From Temnopleurus reevesii (Eukaryota; Echinodermata; Echinoidea; Temnopleuroida; Temnopleuridae), in contig BQKZ01006850.1 in NCBI GenBank assembly GCA_036244855.1, forward strand, positions 11,308 through 33,144: a DNA stretch of 21,837 nt. Reading direction: 5' to 3'. Below are positions 1-9,309 of this stretch, piece by piece. Below the pieces are notes generated by a model. The model did not search any database. It was not told the DNA's origin and was given only the letters and a program-made list of their open reading frames with translations. How positions within the stretch are numbered: position 1 is the stretch's first letter; each line of letters starts with the position of its first letter. A program made the position numbers and the translations under genes.

Positions 1-305
1 AGTTTTGAATTTTGCCATATTCATTCAATATACAAGAAATGTGTCATGATAGATATACCAAAAGCATATCAAGTGACATCACATGAATTCATTCAAGAAG
101 GAAAAGAAAATTTTGACGCAGAGGAGAGAAAAGAAACAAAATGTCGATTGTGAGTAGAGGGAGGATGAAGATTTTTTGACCACTAGTCATGATAGTTGTG
201 CGGACAGTATGTTGTCCAGTGTTGAATAATTTTTTGGCCAAATCTTTCAACAGTATATGAATTATGTTGACTACTTAGAATTAATTTTGATTCAAATTCT
301 TTCAG
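1..305. other. Partial intron of the alpha-arrestin gene
   Basis: AT-rich sequence before the first visible acceptor. I see no exon or repeat here. The missing 5' exons of the arrestin gene must lie before position 1. Confidence 0.6.
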
Positions 306-535
306 TTCAAGGAGAGAAAAGCCCAAAGACTCTGACTCCGGGTGAACACCGTTTCCCATTCCAGTACCGACTACCTGAAGCACCTCTTCCTCCTTTGATC
401 CGGAAACAGTCTGGAGAGGTCAGCTATAACATCCGGGTCAAGATTCATCGGCTGAATGATAAACCACCTCACAAGGTCAAGAGACAGTTCAACATCAAAC
501 GAGATCTTGATCTGAATGGAGTCGACCATATTCTA
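306..535 (+). CDS. Alpha-arrestin exon: second half of arrestin N domain
   Basis: The acceptor is ...TTTCAG at 300-305 and the donor GTAAGA starts at 536. The exon begins with the last two bases of a split codon and ends on a codon boundary after ...GVDHIL. A start codon at 257 in the same frame lies in the upstream intron and is not used by this model. Similarity to ARRDC proteins begins only after the acceptor, around TLTPGEH. Confidence 0.88.
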
Positions 536-3500
536 GTAAGAAGTACTTCTTTTACTAATGGCAAAAAGGACAAGTAAATTCCATTGGTATACCGGTTAGA
601 AATTATATCAATATTTATCTTCGGCCTTGATTAAAGGCGGCTGAAGCATCATATTTTCAGCGATGTCAAGGATGTTCTTTAAAAACGACAATCCAAAAGT
701 CATAGTTTTATAATAAAACAATTTTTTTTCATACATTTGTCCACTATGATATTGGAGTCTCTATGTACAACCTAAAGCCTGTGTCACACCTTTGCGTTTT
801 TAGCATGCGTCGGCCCAGCGTTTTTGGAAATTAGAAACGCTCCCTTGACGCACAAAGACGTAGGTCATGCGGTGGACTGACGCTCGTCGTACGCTGTTGA
901 GCGCAAGCCGAACGTCAGTCCACCGTCTGATATGCGTATTTGTGCATCAAGGGAGCGTTTTTAATAAAAAAAAAACGCTAGGCCGACGCATGCTAAAAAC
1001 GCAAAGGTGCGACGCAGGCTTAACACATTGGAGGAAAAATAGAGTCACCTCAAATATATTAAAAGGGTTGGTGTGTGTGAGAATCTCCAACTGCATTTAG
1101 CTTACACCATTAAAGGTGCAAAATTGTACCATTATTTCTAGGTGTGTAGATATAATCTTCGTAATGACTAAGAAAATCATGGTGCTCATAACGGTTACAC
1201 CGATAGTTCTATATTGGGTGAACATCTAGACTCTGTTTAACCAGGGAGGCTATGTCTCCATGTTTCAATATATTGGGCTGTGGTAGATCTTGACCCATCA
1301 TTCTGTAGAGGGTTTATGACCTTTGGAAACGATGTAATGACTCAATGACAATTACTACACCATGCAGTCTCACTTGTTTTGAGATGGATTTGAATGTTTA
1401 CTTTTTTGTTAGAGTTGGTGATTCATAACATTTAACAGATATAATTTTTTTATATAGGGCGTAATTTTAAATTCTGAGAACCATAATATTCATAACTCAC
1501 CACTCATCTCTCTAATTTTACAGGATCCTGTTATGAGGGAAAGCACACAGACACTGACGTCATGTTGTTGCCATGTCGGGCAGGTGACTGTGACAGTAGG
1601 TATTGATAAGGGAGGTTACGCCACGGGAGAACCTATCATTCTATCGGGACAGGTGGAGGATGAAGATGAGAGCACAGATCGCTATGACATCCATGCTGCA
1701 CTCATACAGGTACGATTATAAAATGGCGTCAAATGAATAACCGTATCCATTTGACCTAATAATTTACTGATAATGAAACACAAAAGGACGACTAGACATA
1801 AAAAGTAAAATAGAACAGGTGTTCAGGGCCTCAACTGTTTAACTTCATGTGGGTTTTCCATGCATTTGATTTTTATTTCCATCAGATGTTTAACTTCAGG
1901 TGGATGTTCCATGCATTTGATTTTTATTTCCATCAGATTATTTAAAAAATGCAAATGTGACATATAATGATAATAATAATAGGTCCATTTATATAGCGCA
2001 ATCACTATATGCATATACTCTACTGCGCTTGATACTAGGTACCATATTATTACCCTGGCTATAACTGCCGAGCAAGCCAGTTAGGCGCTCAAGCATTCAA
2101 AGGAATAAATTTCTGCCAGGTACCTATTTTTCACCTGGGTTGAGTGCAGCACAGTGTGGATGAATTTCTTGCTGAAGGAAATTAACGCCATGTGTAGGAC
2201 TCGTACCGCGGACTTTTGCCTGAAAGGCGAGAGTCAGAACCACTACACCACGACGCTTCCATATCAATATGATATGAGCACGAAAGAAGTGACATGAGAA
2301 ACATGTGCATTATGTGCAAGAGAGTGTGGGGTCCTTTGCGGTCAGAGTTAGGGGTGTAAAATTTGAGGTCAAAAGGGCGCAAATTTTTAATTGATAACCC
2401 TTTTATTTTTTTTTCACATTTTTTTTTGTTCACATTTTTTTTTTGTTCACATTTTGAGGGAGAGCATAGTGGGGAGTGGCACGAATGTAATGTACATTTT
2501 TTCAACTAGATGAAGTTGGTCAATCCCCGGGGGGTCCTTAAATTATATGGGTGCGAGCATGTTTATAAATATTAGCTTCATGAAGATTATTTCTCTCTTC
2601 AGGTTACGACGTTCAAATCGAAAGAAGGCACATTAACGACTCGTGAGGTAATGATTACATCAGTAATGTCTGGTCACGTGACATGTGAACCTGGACGCCT
2701 TTCCAACCAAGCTATCTTCATACCCAGAGATCTGACACCGTGTGCCTTCCAAGGATGTTCAAACATTGCTATGGATTATGAGCTTGAGGTAAAACAATAT
2801 AACATAGTATAAAACTATTTCCGGAAAATAAAGTCAGCCATGGACAATAGAGCCGTACATCATATGGTGGACACAACAATAGCAAGCCGGTTCCGGTTTG
2901 AATAGCATTACAAAGGAGCGTTGAATTGGCGTTCGACTTCATTTTTCGGAAATAGTTTATATCGTGTTATATCAAGTTTTGAATGAAAATATTTTGATTG
3001 TGAAAATCCATTTTTTCCCTTCCATATTGGGTCAGATGCGTGAGAAATTAAGTTTTGAAGCGTTCACCATTCAATTCTGACTATTTACGCCAAAATGTGT
3101 TTCTATGAATTGTGAAAATTTTGTGTCTCGGTTACATCGTTAATCTACACCTTTTAACGATTTCTTTGGCTTGGTGAAGACGTTTGAGAGCAGGTCGGTC
3201 TGTTGGTGTGACTGCCCTATTAGTTTGTGGAACGAAGAGAGTTCGGGAAGTTCGTATTTCGTAACTATGTCATTGATTTCTGGATTGTACGTTCTATCGA
3301 CAAACGATTGTATCTTGGAATGTAGATTAATAATTTATCATGTCCTTAATCCATCCACAGATCAAAGCCTATCTCGGAGGTAGCAAACCCGTTGCCACAT
3401 TAATATTCCCTATCATCATCGGCACGATACCAGCCCATCGCACCATGCTTCAGCGGCACCCACCCTCACCCGCTGCGTTCCCTACCAGACCTGTCCCCAT

Positions 3501-4656
3501 GCAGTTCCCACCAAGACCAACAGATATCGAGGGACAGTCTGCCTCTTCAACAACAAATGGTAAAGATCTAGTCACAGGGAAGCCCGGGAGCAAGTGAACG
3601 CGACTTTTTGTCTGGTTGAGTCCTGATTAACTGCCCCTGAACGAAGAGGAATACAAAGCTCAGATCACAGAAGAATCAATTACTGGACTAAGGGGGTGTT
3701 GCTCAAAATCATCTGCAAATCAACTGCAACTTTGCCAATTGTAACGCGCATTTTCATTCGCGCACGGCATGCGCATTTAACAAGACGCACATGAAACAAT
3801 GATTTTGATTGGCTCGTTCCGATCAACTGCAACTTGCGATCAATTGCAACTTTTAAACAACACCCCCTAAGAGTCGTGTTCAATGTGTTGCTTCCGGGTT
3901 TCTATTTTATAGTTGACTGTCTTATAGATGAAACCAGTGAAGCCGCCATGGTTGAAAAAACAACAACTTTAGAGCCATAGTTATTAAACAATAACTTGCG
4001 CCATCAGCATTGTGTCCAGACGTTTGAGTAACGAAACCGTGGAGGTACCACTGGGTGGAACAGTCGGGAGGGGGGGTGTTACTCGATGATTAAAAATTAT
4101 ACATCTTTGGGATCATAAGAGATAGAGAATGTCAAGGGCTCATAGCTAAAACTGAATGAGGAGGGATTATGGTTCGGTAAATGAGCTCATAAGAATGGAT
4201 CATGAAAGGGATGTACAGTAAATGTTTTATTTTTCAATTTCGAATTTAGGTTCTACGAGTTCGTAAATGCAGAACTCCAAAAATGACTTTATTCATCTGC
4301 TTTAGCGTCTCCTTGACGAACTAAAGTCGTCAAAGTCTGTAAGAAATAAATAGCCCGAGGAAAAAGACGAAATGGGGAATTCTAAAAGTGCAAAGATACC
4401 CCAATGAAATAAACTGCAATTAAAACTTCGAAACCGATTGTTATTTAAAGTTGAATTAATATGCATTTATTTGCCATAATTGTCATTTTATTTAGGTTTG
4501 CCACCGAGCTATGAGACGGTGATGAAGGAGAAGCACCAAGTTGGGAAATCAGCAGCGCCCTCTGAAGATGAGAAAGATAGACTCTCTGTTGTATCGGGTA
4601 GCACGCCCTCTTCGCCACTGGTTCAAGGAGACATGAAACATTATGGCGTGTTTTAG
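306..4656 (+). CDS. Alpha-arrestin (arrestin domain-containing protein), 3' part of gene, five coding exons
   Basis: Join 306-535, 1524-1709, 2603-2788, 3361-3559, 4496-4656; all introns are GT-AG and phases agree (0, 0, 0, then 1). The joined frame gives 319 residues and ends at TAG 4654-4656. Seen: the end of an arrestin N domain (PGEHRFPFQYRLPEAPLPP, then GEVSYNIRVKIHR), an arrestin C domain starting near VTVTVGIDKGGYATGEPI, the family-typical PIIIGTIPAH at the end of the C domain, a proline-rich linker, and LPPSYETV, a PPxY motif. Known of the family: ARRDC/TXNIP proteins are cytosolic or membrane-associated adaptors whose PPxY motifs bind WW domains of NEDD4-type ubiquitin ligases and help traffic receptors and transporters. 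Only one PPxY is seen where vertebrate ARRDC proteins usually have two. The first half of the N domain and the start codon are upstream of the window. The family call is secure; the exact orthologue is not. Confidence 0.92.
776..1020. mobile_element. Foldback (palindromic) MITE, family 1
   Basis: The whole stretch is an imperfect palindrome. The left arm starts AGCCTGTGTCACACCTTTGC and the right arm ends in its near-perfect reverse complement (GCAAAGGTGCGACGCAGGCT). The complementarity continues inward: CGTCAGTCCACCGTCTGA in the right arm pairs with the left arm around TGCGGTGGACTGACG. TAA flanks both ends (773-775 and 1021-1023), a candidate 3-bp target duplication. It lies in an intron and has no real coding capacity. 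Degenerate relatives are at 18502-18778. Confidence 0.85.
1524..1709 (+). CDS. Alpha-arrestin exon: start of arrestin C domain
   Basis: The acceptor TTTTACAG ends at 1523 and the donor GTACGA starts at 1710. The exon is 62 codons in phase 0 and reads DPVMRESTQTLTSCCCHVGQ, then VTVTVGIDKGGYATGEPI. It carries the family pattern of a Cys-rich linker followed by a first C-domain strand ending in GY.PGE. The acidic stretch EDEDESTD replaces the usual ENCSS-type turn. Confidence 0.9.
1837..1938. repeat. Two-copy tandem repeat, 51-bp unit
   Basis: Units 1837-1887 and 1888-1938 differ at only about three positions. Each contains TCCATGCATTTGATTTTTAT. It lies in an arrestin intron just before a SINE tail. 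Confidence 0.85.
1966..2260 (-). mobile_element. tRNA-Glu-like SINE, minus strand
   Basis: On the minus strand the element starts near 2260 with a tRNA-like head. It has an A box TGGTGTAGTGG (2240-2250), an anticodon loop CTTTCAG that would give a UUC (Glu) anticodon, and a B box GGTACGAGTCC (2197-2207) with one change from GGTTCGANTCC. A conserved body follows (CTTCAGCAAGAAATTCATCC, CAACCCAGGTGAAAAATAGG), ending in a TTA/TAA-rich tail at 1966-1980. The anticodon stem is mispaired, so it is a SINE head and not a working tRNA. It sits inside an arrestin intron in antisense orientation. Confidence 0.85.
2603..2788 (+). CDS. Alpha-arrestin exon: middle of arrestin C domain
   Basis: The acceptor CTCTTCAG ends at 2602 and the donor GTAAAA starts at 2789. 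The exon is 62 codons in phase 0, the same length as the previous exon. It ends CSNIAMDYELE, matching the family pattern CSIIRVEYSL just before the last C-domain strands. A MITE starts 13 bases after the donor. Confidence 0.9.
2802..2967 (-). mobile_element. MITE with ACACGATATAAA ends, copy 1
   Basis: The terminal inverted repeats are about 30 bp: the right end, read on the minus strand, starts ACACGATATAAACTATTTCC and the left end starts ACATAGTATAAAACTATTTC. TATA flanks both sides (2798-2801 and 2968-2971). The interior matches a second copy at 12122-12295 in opposite orientation (shared CTCCTTTGTAATGCTATT and ACCGGCTTG on the strand given here as minus). It lies 13 bases after an arrestin splice donor. 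Confidence 0.8.
3361..3559 (+). CDS. Alpha-arrestin exon: end of C domain and proline-rich linker
   Basis: The acceptor CATCCACAG ends at 3360 and the donor GTAAAG starts at 3560. The exon begins IKAYLGGSKPVATLIFPIII and holds the conserved IGTIP. A linker rich in Pro, Arg and Gln follows, including QFPPRPTD. If the donor is not used, the frame runs on for 12 codons to TGA at 3595-3597, giving a protein without the PPxY tail. Confidence 0.88.
3692..3867. mobile_element. PIF/Harbinger-like MITE with TAA target duplications
   Basis: The ends are GGGGGTGTTGCTCAAAA and, inverted, GGGGGTGTTGTTTAAAA. They are flanked by TAA at 3689-3691 and 3868-3870. G-rich ends with GTTG and 3-bp TAA/TTA duplications are typical of PIF/Harbinger elements. 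The arms also share CAACTGCAACTT-type repeats. It is too short to code for a transposase. It sits in the last arrestin intron, about 130 bases after the donor. Confidence 0.8.
4496..4656 (+). CDS. Alpha-arrestin last coding exon with PPSY motif
   Basis: The acceptor TTTATTTAG ends at 4495. The split codon G|GT joins the previous exon and gives GLPPSYETVMKEKHQ. PPSY followed by E/V matches the WW-domain-binding tail motif of ARRDC proteins. The rest is Ser-, Glu- and Lys-rich and ends HYGVF with TAG at 4654-4656. The bases around the stop are duplicated just downstream (4677-4723). Confidence 0.85.
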
Positions 4657-4723
4657 CATTGACTTGCCATCCCATCGGTCTCAAGTTGACATGGAGCGTT
4701 ATGGTGTGTTTTGGCATTGAATT
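4620..4723. repeat. Near-duplicate of roughly 46 bp spanning the arrestin stop codon
   Basis: About 4620-4665 (GACATGAAACATTATGGCGT, then GTTTTAGCATTGACTT) and 4677-4723 (GACATGGAGCGTTATGGTGT, then GTTTTGGCATTGAATT) match at most positions. The TAG stop at 4654-4656 falls inside the first copy; the aligned bases in the second copy read TGG. This is a local duplication of the 3' coding end. Confidence 0.7.
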
Positions 4724-5150
4724 TTTAACGACCAGACTTATCAGAAAGGAACATCTATTTCTGTAAAATCAAATGGAACACATTTTCGATGCTCGAAATG
4801 TGTTGCTGTTTTTTTTTAATCGGAGCAAGCTTACGTAATAATGCTATGTTTTGGTGTTAAACACATGTACTTCTACAAAACTTTTTATAACTCTTCGAAA
4901 ACCATTGTCGGCTCTAATTAGGAGAAAAGAGTTCGTGATATATTTTGAAATGACGTACCGTAAAAAGTTCATCGGATTTCATTCATGTTTGTATGAAAGT
5001 GATCTTTATCAGTTTATTGGTTAAACGTATCGCTATAAGTACCGTAGAAAACAATGATGACAATGATAATTTTATAACATGTTAAACCGACACAACCAAC
5101 AATAGACGTTTCAGACATCTTTATGTTTTTTTTTTATATCTTTATATCTT
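4724..5150. other. Alpha-arrestin 3' flank, no feature seen
   Basis: Probably 3' UTR and spacer. No AATAAA or ATTAAA is visible here; AATAAT occurs in the stretch around 4835-4842. It ends in a T-rich run just before a transposon. Confidence 0.4.
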
Positions 5151-5152
5151 TA

Positions 5153-5784
5153 CCCTCCATTGCCATAAGTATTGCAACATAGACCCACTCTTAATTTCTT
5201 CAGGACACACGTATAAATCAATATCATGCACTGGCCATATTAAGAAAAATGTTATAAAATATCTCAGGAATAGATTCTGTACTCTAGAACGATAACTTGT
5301 TGGAATTATGTTGCTCATTCTCAAAACCTAATGGCCAATACACGATGTCCCATAAAATTATAACTAACACATGCCCTGAAGGAACTGAGAGTGACGTCTT
5401 AAACTAAGGTTGGCTATTTTATTTTGCATTATATGGGGTATAGATTTTGATACTTTTTTGTTAGCAGAAGTATTCAACAAGTCATGAAATATGTTCAATT
5501 TAAAAAAGGGGAAACCCATTTTGCGAGAAGCCGTTGACTAATCTGCAAGTCGAGACATCGCAATTTTCTTCCTTTGTCGTCTTTGGTCTTTGGTACCTAG
5601 GGCATAACTGAATTAAGAATAGTTTTACCATACAAAGTTAATAAACCGTGTATGACACTTTAATTTCAACCATAGATATTTGTGTTTTTTTCACATTTAA
5701 GGAAAAATAAGAAAAATACGACAGGTGAATCAATGGAAAATGAACGTAATTTTGCTATGTTGCAATGTTTGTGGCATGGGAGGG
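5153..5784 (+). mobile_element. Terminal-inverted-repeat element of about 630 bp, copy 1
   Basis: The left end is CCCTCCATTGCCATAAGTAT with TTGCAACATAG following. The right end is the inverted form of CCCTCCCATGCCACAAACAT with TTGCAACATAG. TA flanks both ends (5151-5152 and 5785-5786). A TA duplication suggests a Tc1/mariner-type or similar transposon, but the end sequence is not one I can assign to a family. No credible protein is encoded. The full length matches 17343-17969 in opposite orientation. Confidence 0.85.
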
Positions 5785-5786
5785 TA

Positions 5787-6310
5787 TATACAAATCCAAC
5801 CGGCATTATTGAAATGTAACATTATTGCATTTGCATTACACGTTCTTTAAAGGTGTCTCTTTTACAGGAAGGACAATTTGTAATTGCGATAAAATGGAAC
5901 ACTTCCCTTATACAATCTTATAATGTCCTTCAAATGCATAATGTGCAATTTCTCTTATTTTTAACATTCTCCATACGGATCGCGATCGTCGCACTTTCAA
6001 GGAGGTGTTGGGAGCAATGAAATAGATGTGTAATATCACGTATTTAAGTATTCAGCATCTCGTTGCCTAGAAACGGATTGAAGATAGATCACTACACTGT
6101 ACATGCTGTACTCGCATATCCGATACCCAGGATGCTTTACTGATACATCACGCCCACATTGCCTGATGCGGTATGGAGAAGGAAGATGAAGTTTGAATTA
6201 CATTTCTCCCAATCCCTTTCGGGGGTTCCTGCTGGCAGAAGGATAAGAGGAATGAAATGGCAATATACTGTCTGCAGAGATATTAAAGATATCAATTAGG
6301 CCCTTAGACC
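5787..6310. other. Spacer without recognised feature
   Basis: AT-rich spacer between a transposon and a SINE. I see no exon, promoter or repeat that I can support. Confidence 0.4.
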
Positions 6311-6575
6311 GGACGTGTGTGACTCAGTGGTAGAGCGTCTGCCCCACGAACGGAAGGTCGTGGGTTCGATCCCCGGCCGAGTCATACCAAAGACTTACAA
6401 AAATGGGACTATCTTGCCAGACGCTCGGCATTTAAGAATGGCGAGGGTAATACTAAGTTTATGTTATGCAGGGCCCGCTGGAAGAACATCTTACAGCTGA
6501 AAGTGGTTAACCTGGGTAAATAAGAGATATTAATATTATTATTGTTATCATAATTATTATTATTATTATTATTAT
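6311..6575 (+). mobile_element. tRNA-derived SINE, plus strand
   Basis: It has a tRNA-like head with A box TGACTCAGTGG (6320-6330) and B box GGTTCGATCCC (6363-6373), at the 43-base spacing expected in a tRNA. The acceptor and anticodon stems do not pair well and the base before the would-be anticodon is C, so it is not a working tRNA gene. A SINE body follows, including GTGGTTAACCTGGGTAAATA, then an (ATT)n tail at about 6528-6575. Its head differs from that of the SINE at 1966-2260, so it belongs to another family. Confidence 0.85.
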
Positions 6576-6974
6576 AGCCACCAATAGACAAATAGCTGGA
6601 AGACGATGACCGCTCGATGCGTGTGAGATGGGAGAGAAGGATATTACAGAGTATATGGAACTTAAATTAATGCGGATATTGTAAATTCAGATATTTATCA
6701 TGTCAATAGTAGGCTGTATATATGCATAAAATATTGATTTATGACGCCATGGGTCTTTAAATGTGCGATGAAGATATACTTGAAATGCAGGGTATTGGAA
6801 AAAAAAAGATATAGGGATGAATTATTTAAAAATGATATGTCATGTTGTGAAATAAAATATGAAAATTCGCAAAAAAAAAACCACTACAAAAAAATCATTC
6901 CTCATTTCATCAAGTTCTCGAACAGGTTGAATGAAACATTATTTTTATAGCGCATAGCAAAATCTCGCCCTTAT
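6576..6974. other. Spacer without recognised feature
   Basis: Very AT-rich with several A runs. A 69-codon open frame here has the composition of random AT-rich DNA and no recognisable motif. Confidence 0.4.
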
Positions 6975-7221
6975 ACTGCAAAAATACTAGTGTTAAATAT
7001 ATATAAGTCCATGACAGGATAGTGTTGAAATATCAACAACAGTTTGGAAGCACATCGGTATATCTAAGCACCTTTTTTATTTTGTTTGAGCCCCCGAACA
7101 ACACCAGTCGGCGTTTTGATATATTTATTTGATTCCAAACGGATGTTAATTCAACAATTTTCTGGTGTGAACTTATATAAATTCTAGCTGGTGTTAAATT
7201 CAACACCAGCATTTTTGCAGT
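6975..7221. mobile_element. MITE with (C)ACTGCAAAAA ends
   Basis: The left end ACTGCAAAAATACTAGTGTT and the right end, inverted, ACTGCAAAAATGCTGGTGTT form a terminal inverted repeat of about 24 bp. Inside the right end, GCTGGTGTTAAATTCAACACC is itself a small palindrome. CACTGCAAAAA-ended repeats are widespread in animal genomes. I cannot define a target duplication or superfamily here. Confidence 0.7.
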
Positions 7222-7408
7222 GTGTGCGGGAGACATGTTTTCAGGTTATTTCTGAATGTATTACAATCCTAGTGAAGAAGCAGAATATTTTTAAAAAGAC
7301 AGATGAAATGATACTTTTCCGTGAGAAGGGTTTTCTCTGATCAAATGACGTTGCTGTAATTTTAGGGACACCGTGTACATAATCAAGTAACCATGTTGGA
7401 AAAAATTA

Positions 7409-7540
7409 AAGCCCCGGTCACATAGGGCCCCGGAAGCAACACGACTCAACACGACTCTATGTTCGGAGGCAGTTTACTGTAAATTAACAAAGAGTCGTGT
7501 CGAATCGTGTTGCTTCCGGGGTCTTATGTTACCAGGGCTT
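7409..7540. mobile_element. Foldback (palindromic) MITE, family 2
   Basis: The left arm AAGCCCCGGTCACATAGGGC continues as CCCGGAAGCAACACGACTC. The right arm is its close reverse complement (GAGTCGTGTCGAATCGTGTT, then GCTTCCGGGGTCTTATG). The arms are about 50 bp with a short AT-rich centre. TA flanks both ends (7407-7408 and 7541-7542). Its outer end (TAAAGCC..GGTCACA) resembles the foldback element at 776. Confidence 0.85.
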
Positions 7541-9083
7541 TAGATTGTCATCGATTGTCGTACTACAAAAGTGTCATATGTGGCAAGCTATATTTACATT
7601 GATGCTCCAAGTGTTGCATTTTTTCGCCTTTCAAAGTTGCACGTTTTCCTTGGTCTCTTTGTGGTAAAACTGAACTATAGTCAATGGGTACAAAGCTATT
7701 AGAAATTTATACATTTTGTTTGTCCTTATAGAACCAAATTAATCCAGAAACTGATATGCCGCCGAATCTGGACGAACTTTCAGTGAAATAAGAAGGTAAT
7801 ACAAAGTAGAAATAACGTACATAAAATAACTCGATGATTTCCCGATGGTGATAATGTCCTCTGAAAGTACATCTCTTCTTCGTATTTATGTACTCAGTTG
7901 CCAATTTGAGAAGAGGGTGATGTGCCGAATTCTTTCCAAAAAATTGGGATCACTGAAATTGGTTGGAGAGCGATAAAGGATTTAGACTTAGATCTTTCGT
8001 CACGAAAACAAACATTTATTTGGAAGTACCATGATCATGCGATCTCGAAATGAGAGTGTGCGATAGGGACTATATTGGGGGAATATCAAAGAAATCTCCT
8101 AGGAATTATCCACTTCGTGGATAAAAGCTGTAGGGAAGATTATTTCACGGAATATTGCGATATCCTATCTATCATTGGTGTATTCATCCTGAGGCATGTT
8201 GCGGTAACAAGAATGCCATCTCGTATCGTTAATCAATGTTAAAGCCATTCTGCCTCTCACTATAACAACTAGATATACATGAATACCAACACGCCCACAT
8301 TCAGTACGCATTCACAGTCACCATCTGCATGCCTGGCGTGGCGCCAGTCCTGATTCGGGGTTTCCATGGCTGGATCATGGCTGCCCAGCGAGGTTTTCCG
8401 AGTATTATTGGATGATGTCTGCCCTGATCCTTCCGGTGGTCATTAGCTCCGATGTCATCGCTCGTCATCTCTCGGCATGTCGTCGGGATAGTTCAAGTTC
8501 ACATCGGAAAACAAATCCGTAGTGCGTTATATCATCATGCCGCTGTTGGCATGAACTTAATCTGTTAAAACAGGCCCAATTGAGGTAGTGCATTTGGTAG
8601 AAGTATGTGTCGAGTAAAGTATACAATGTTAGAAGAGCTTGCCTATCTTTTTAGTTGCAAACATATATAATGACTTTTTAATTGAAAATACTCATTATTT
8701 CTCCCATTTCCAGTGTGGGAATTATGAAAATAATGCATAGAAAAGGGTCCCCTTTACTCCTAAGTGAAAATCCCGTGTTCTAATTTTTGCAGAGAGCAAA
8801 AGCGCTTAAAAATCGGCTCGCCCCATAGCCTCGTGACCTTCACAGTGTAATGAGATACACTTGGACCATCACACTCTGCCTCACCATCATAGTTTCAGAT
8901 GTAAACGGGGGTCTCGCCGTGGGGATGCCATCCCACTCCCATGAATGGACGATAACTCATCGAACGAAAAAAAGTCCATGCGCTTATGACATGAAAATAT
9001 TGTATGTTTCCCTCCTCCATGAGTGAGCATGCATGCGCAGTGAAGTATTAACGATTCCTCCTCAGCAATCATCATCGGTTGGG
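7541..9083. other. Long intergenic stretch, likely includes distal promoter of the epimerase-like gene
   Basis: No exon or mobile element is recognised. About 8320-8490 is clearly more GC- and CpG-rich than its surroundings but has no long open frame. Around 9028-9040, GCATGCATGCGCAGTG resembles an NRF1 half-site; this is suggestive only. Confidence 0.35.
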
Positions 9084-9115
9084 TATAAAAGCCGTGATCA
9101 TGGGGCGATTCAGTC
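9084..9115 (+). promoter_or_regulatory. Core promoter: TATA box and initiator
   Basis: TATAAAA lies at 9084-9090, and TCAGTC, a good initiator, at 9110-9115. The initiator A at 9112 is 28 bases after the first T of the TATA box, the spacing expected for a TATA-dependent start. The inferred 5' UTR is 125 bases to the ATG at 9237. No ATG interrupts the part from 9121 to the start. Confidence 0.7.
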
Positions 9116-9236
9116 ATATATCACTCGATAACATTACAGCAAGTGAGAAGAAGAGAATATTACGATTAATATTGTTTAGATAGCATCAAATCATCTTTTG
9201 TCATAAGAGAAAGTTTCTGAACAGACGACATTCAAG

Positions 9237-9309
9237 ATGCCGCAGAATCACGTTGAACAAGTTGTTTTGGCGCGGAGACTCGAGTCAAGCGTCACCGTAA
9301 ATTTACTTG
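9237..9309 (+). CDS. Epimerase-like exon 1
   Basis: The start ATG is the only one in frame in this exon and follows the TATA/initiator pair by a short leader. The exon reads MPQNHVEQVVLARRLESSVT and ends in a split Gly codon (G|GT). The donor is GTGAGT. The N-terminal length fits the family, where the first strand motif begins near residue 18. Confidence 0.88.

Noticed and set aside
257..305. Upstream ATG that would extend the first visible arrestin exon
   Set aside because: The bases before 306 are a pyrimidine-rich intron end with a clear AG; family similarity starts only after it, and arrestin N domains begin much earlier, so the start must be upstream of the window.
867..1100. 77-codon open frame
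   Set aside because: It lies almost wholly in a palindromic foldback element and has no recognisable motif.
1966..2260. tRNA-Glu gene on the minus strand
   Set aside because: The anticodon and T-arm pairing is broken, and a SINE body plus a TAA-rich tail follow.
6311..6385. tRNA gene on the plus strand
   Set aside because: A and B boxes are good, but the acceptor stem does not pair, the base before the anticodon is not U, and a SINE body and ATT tail follow.
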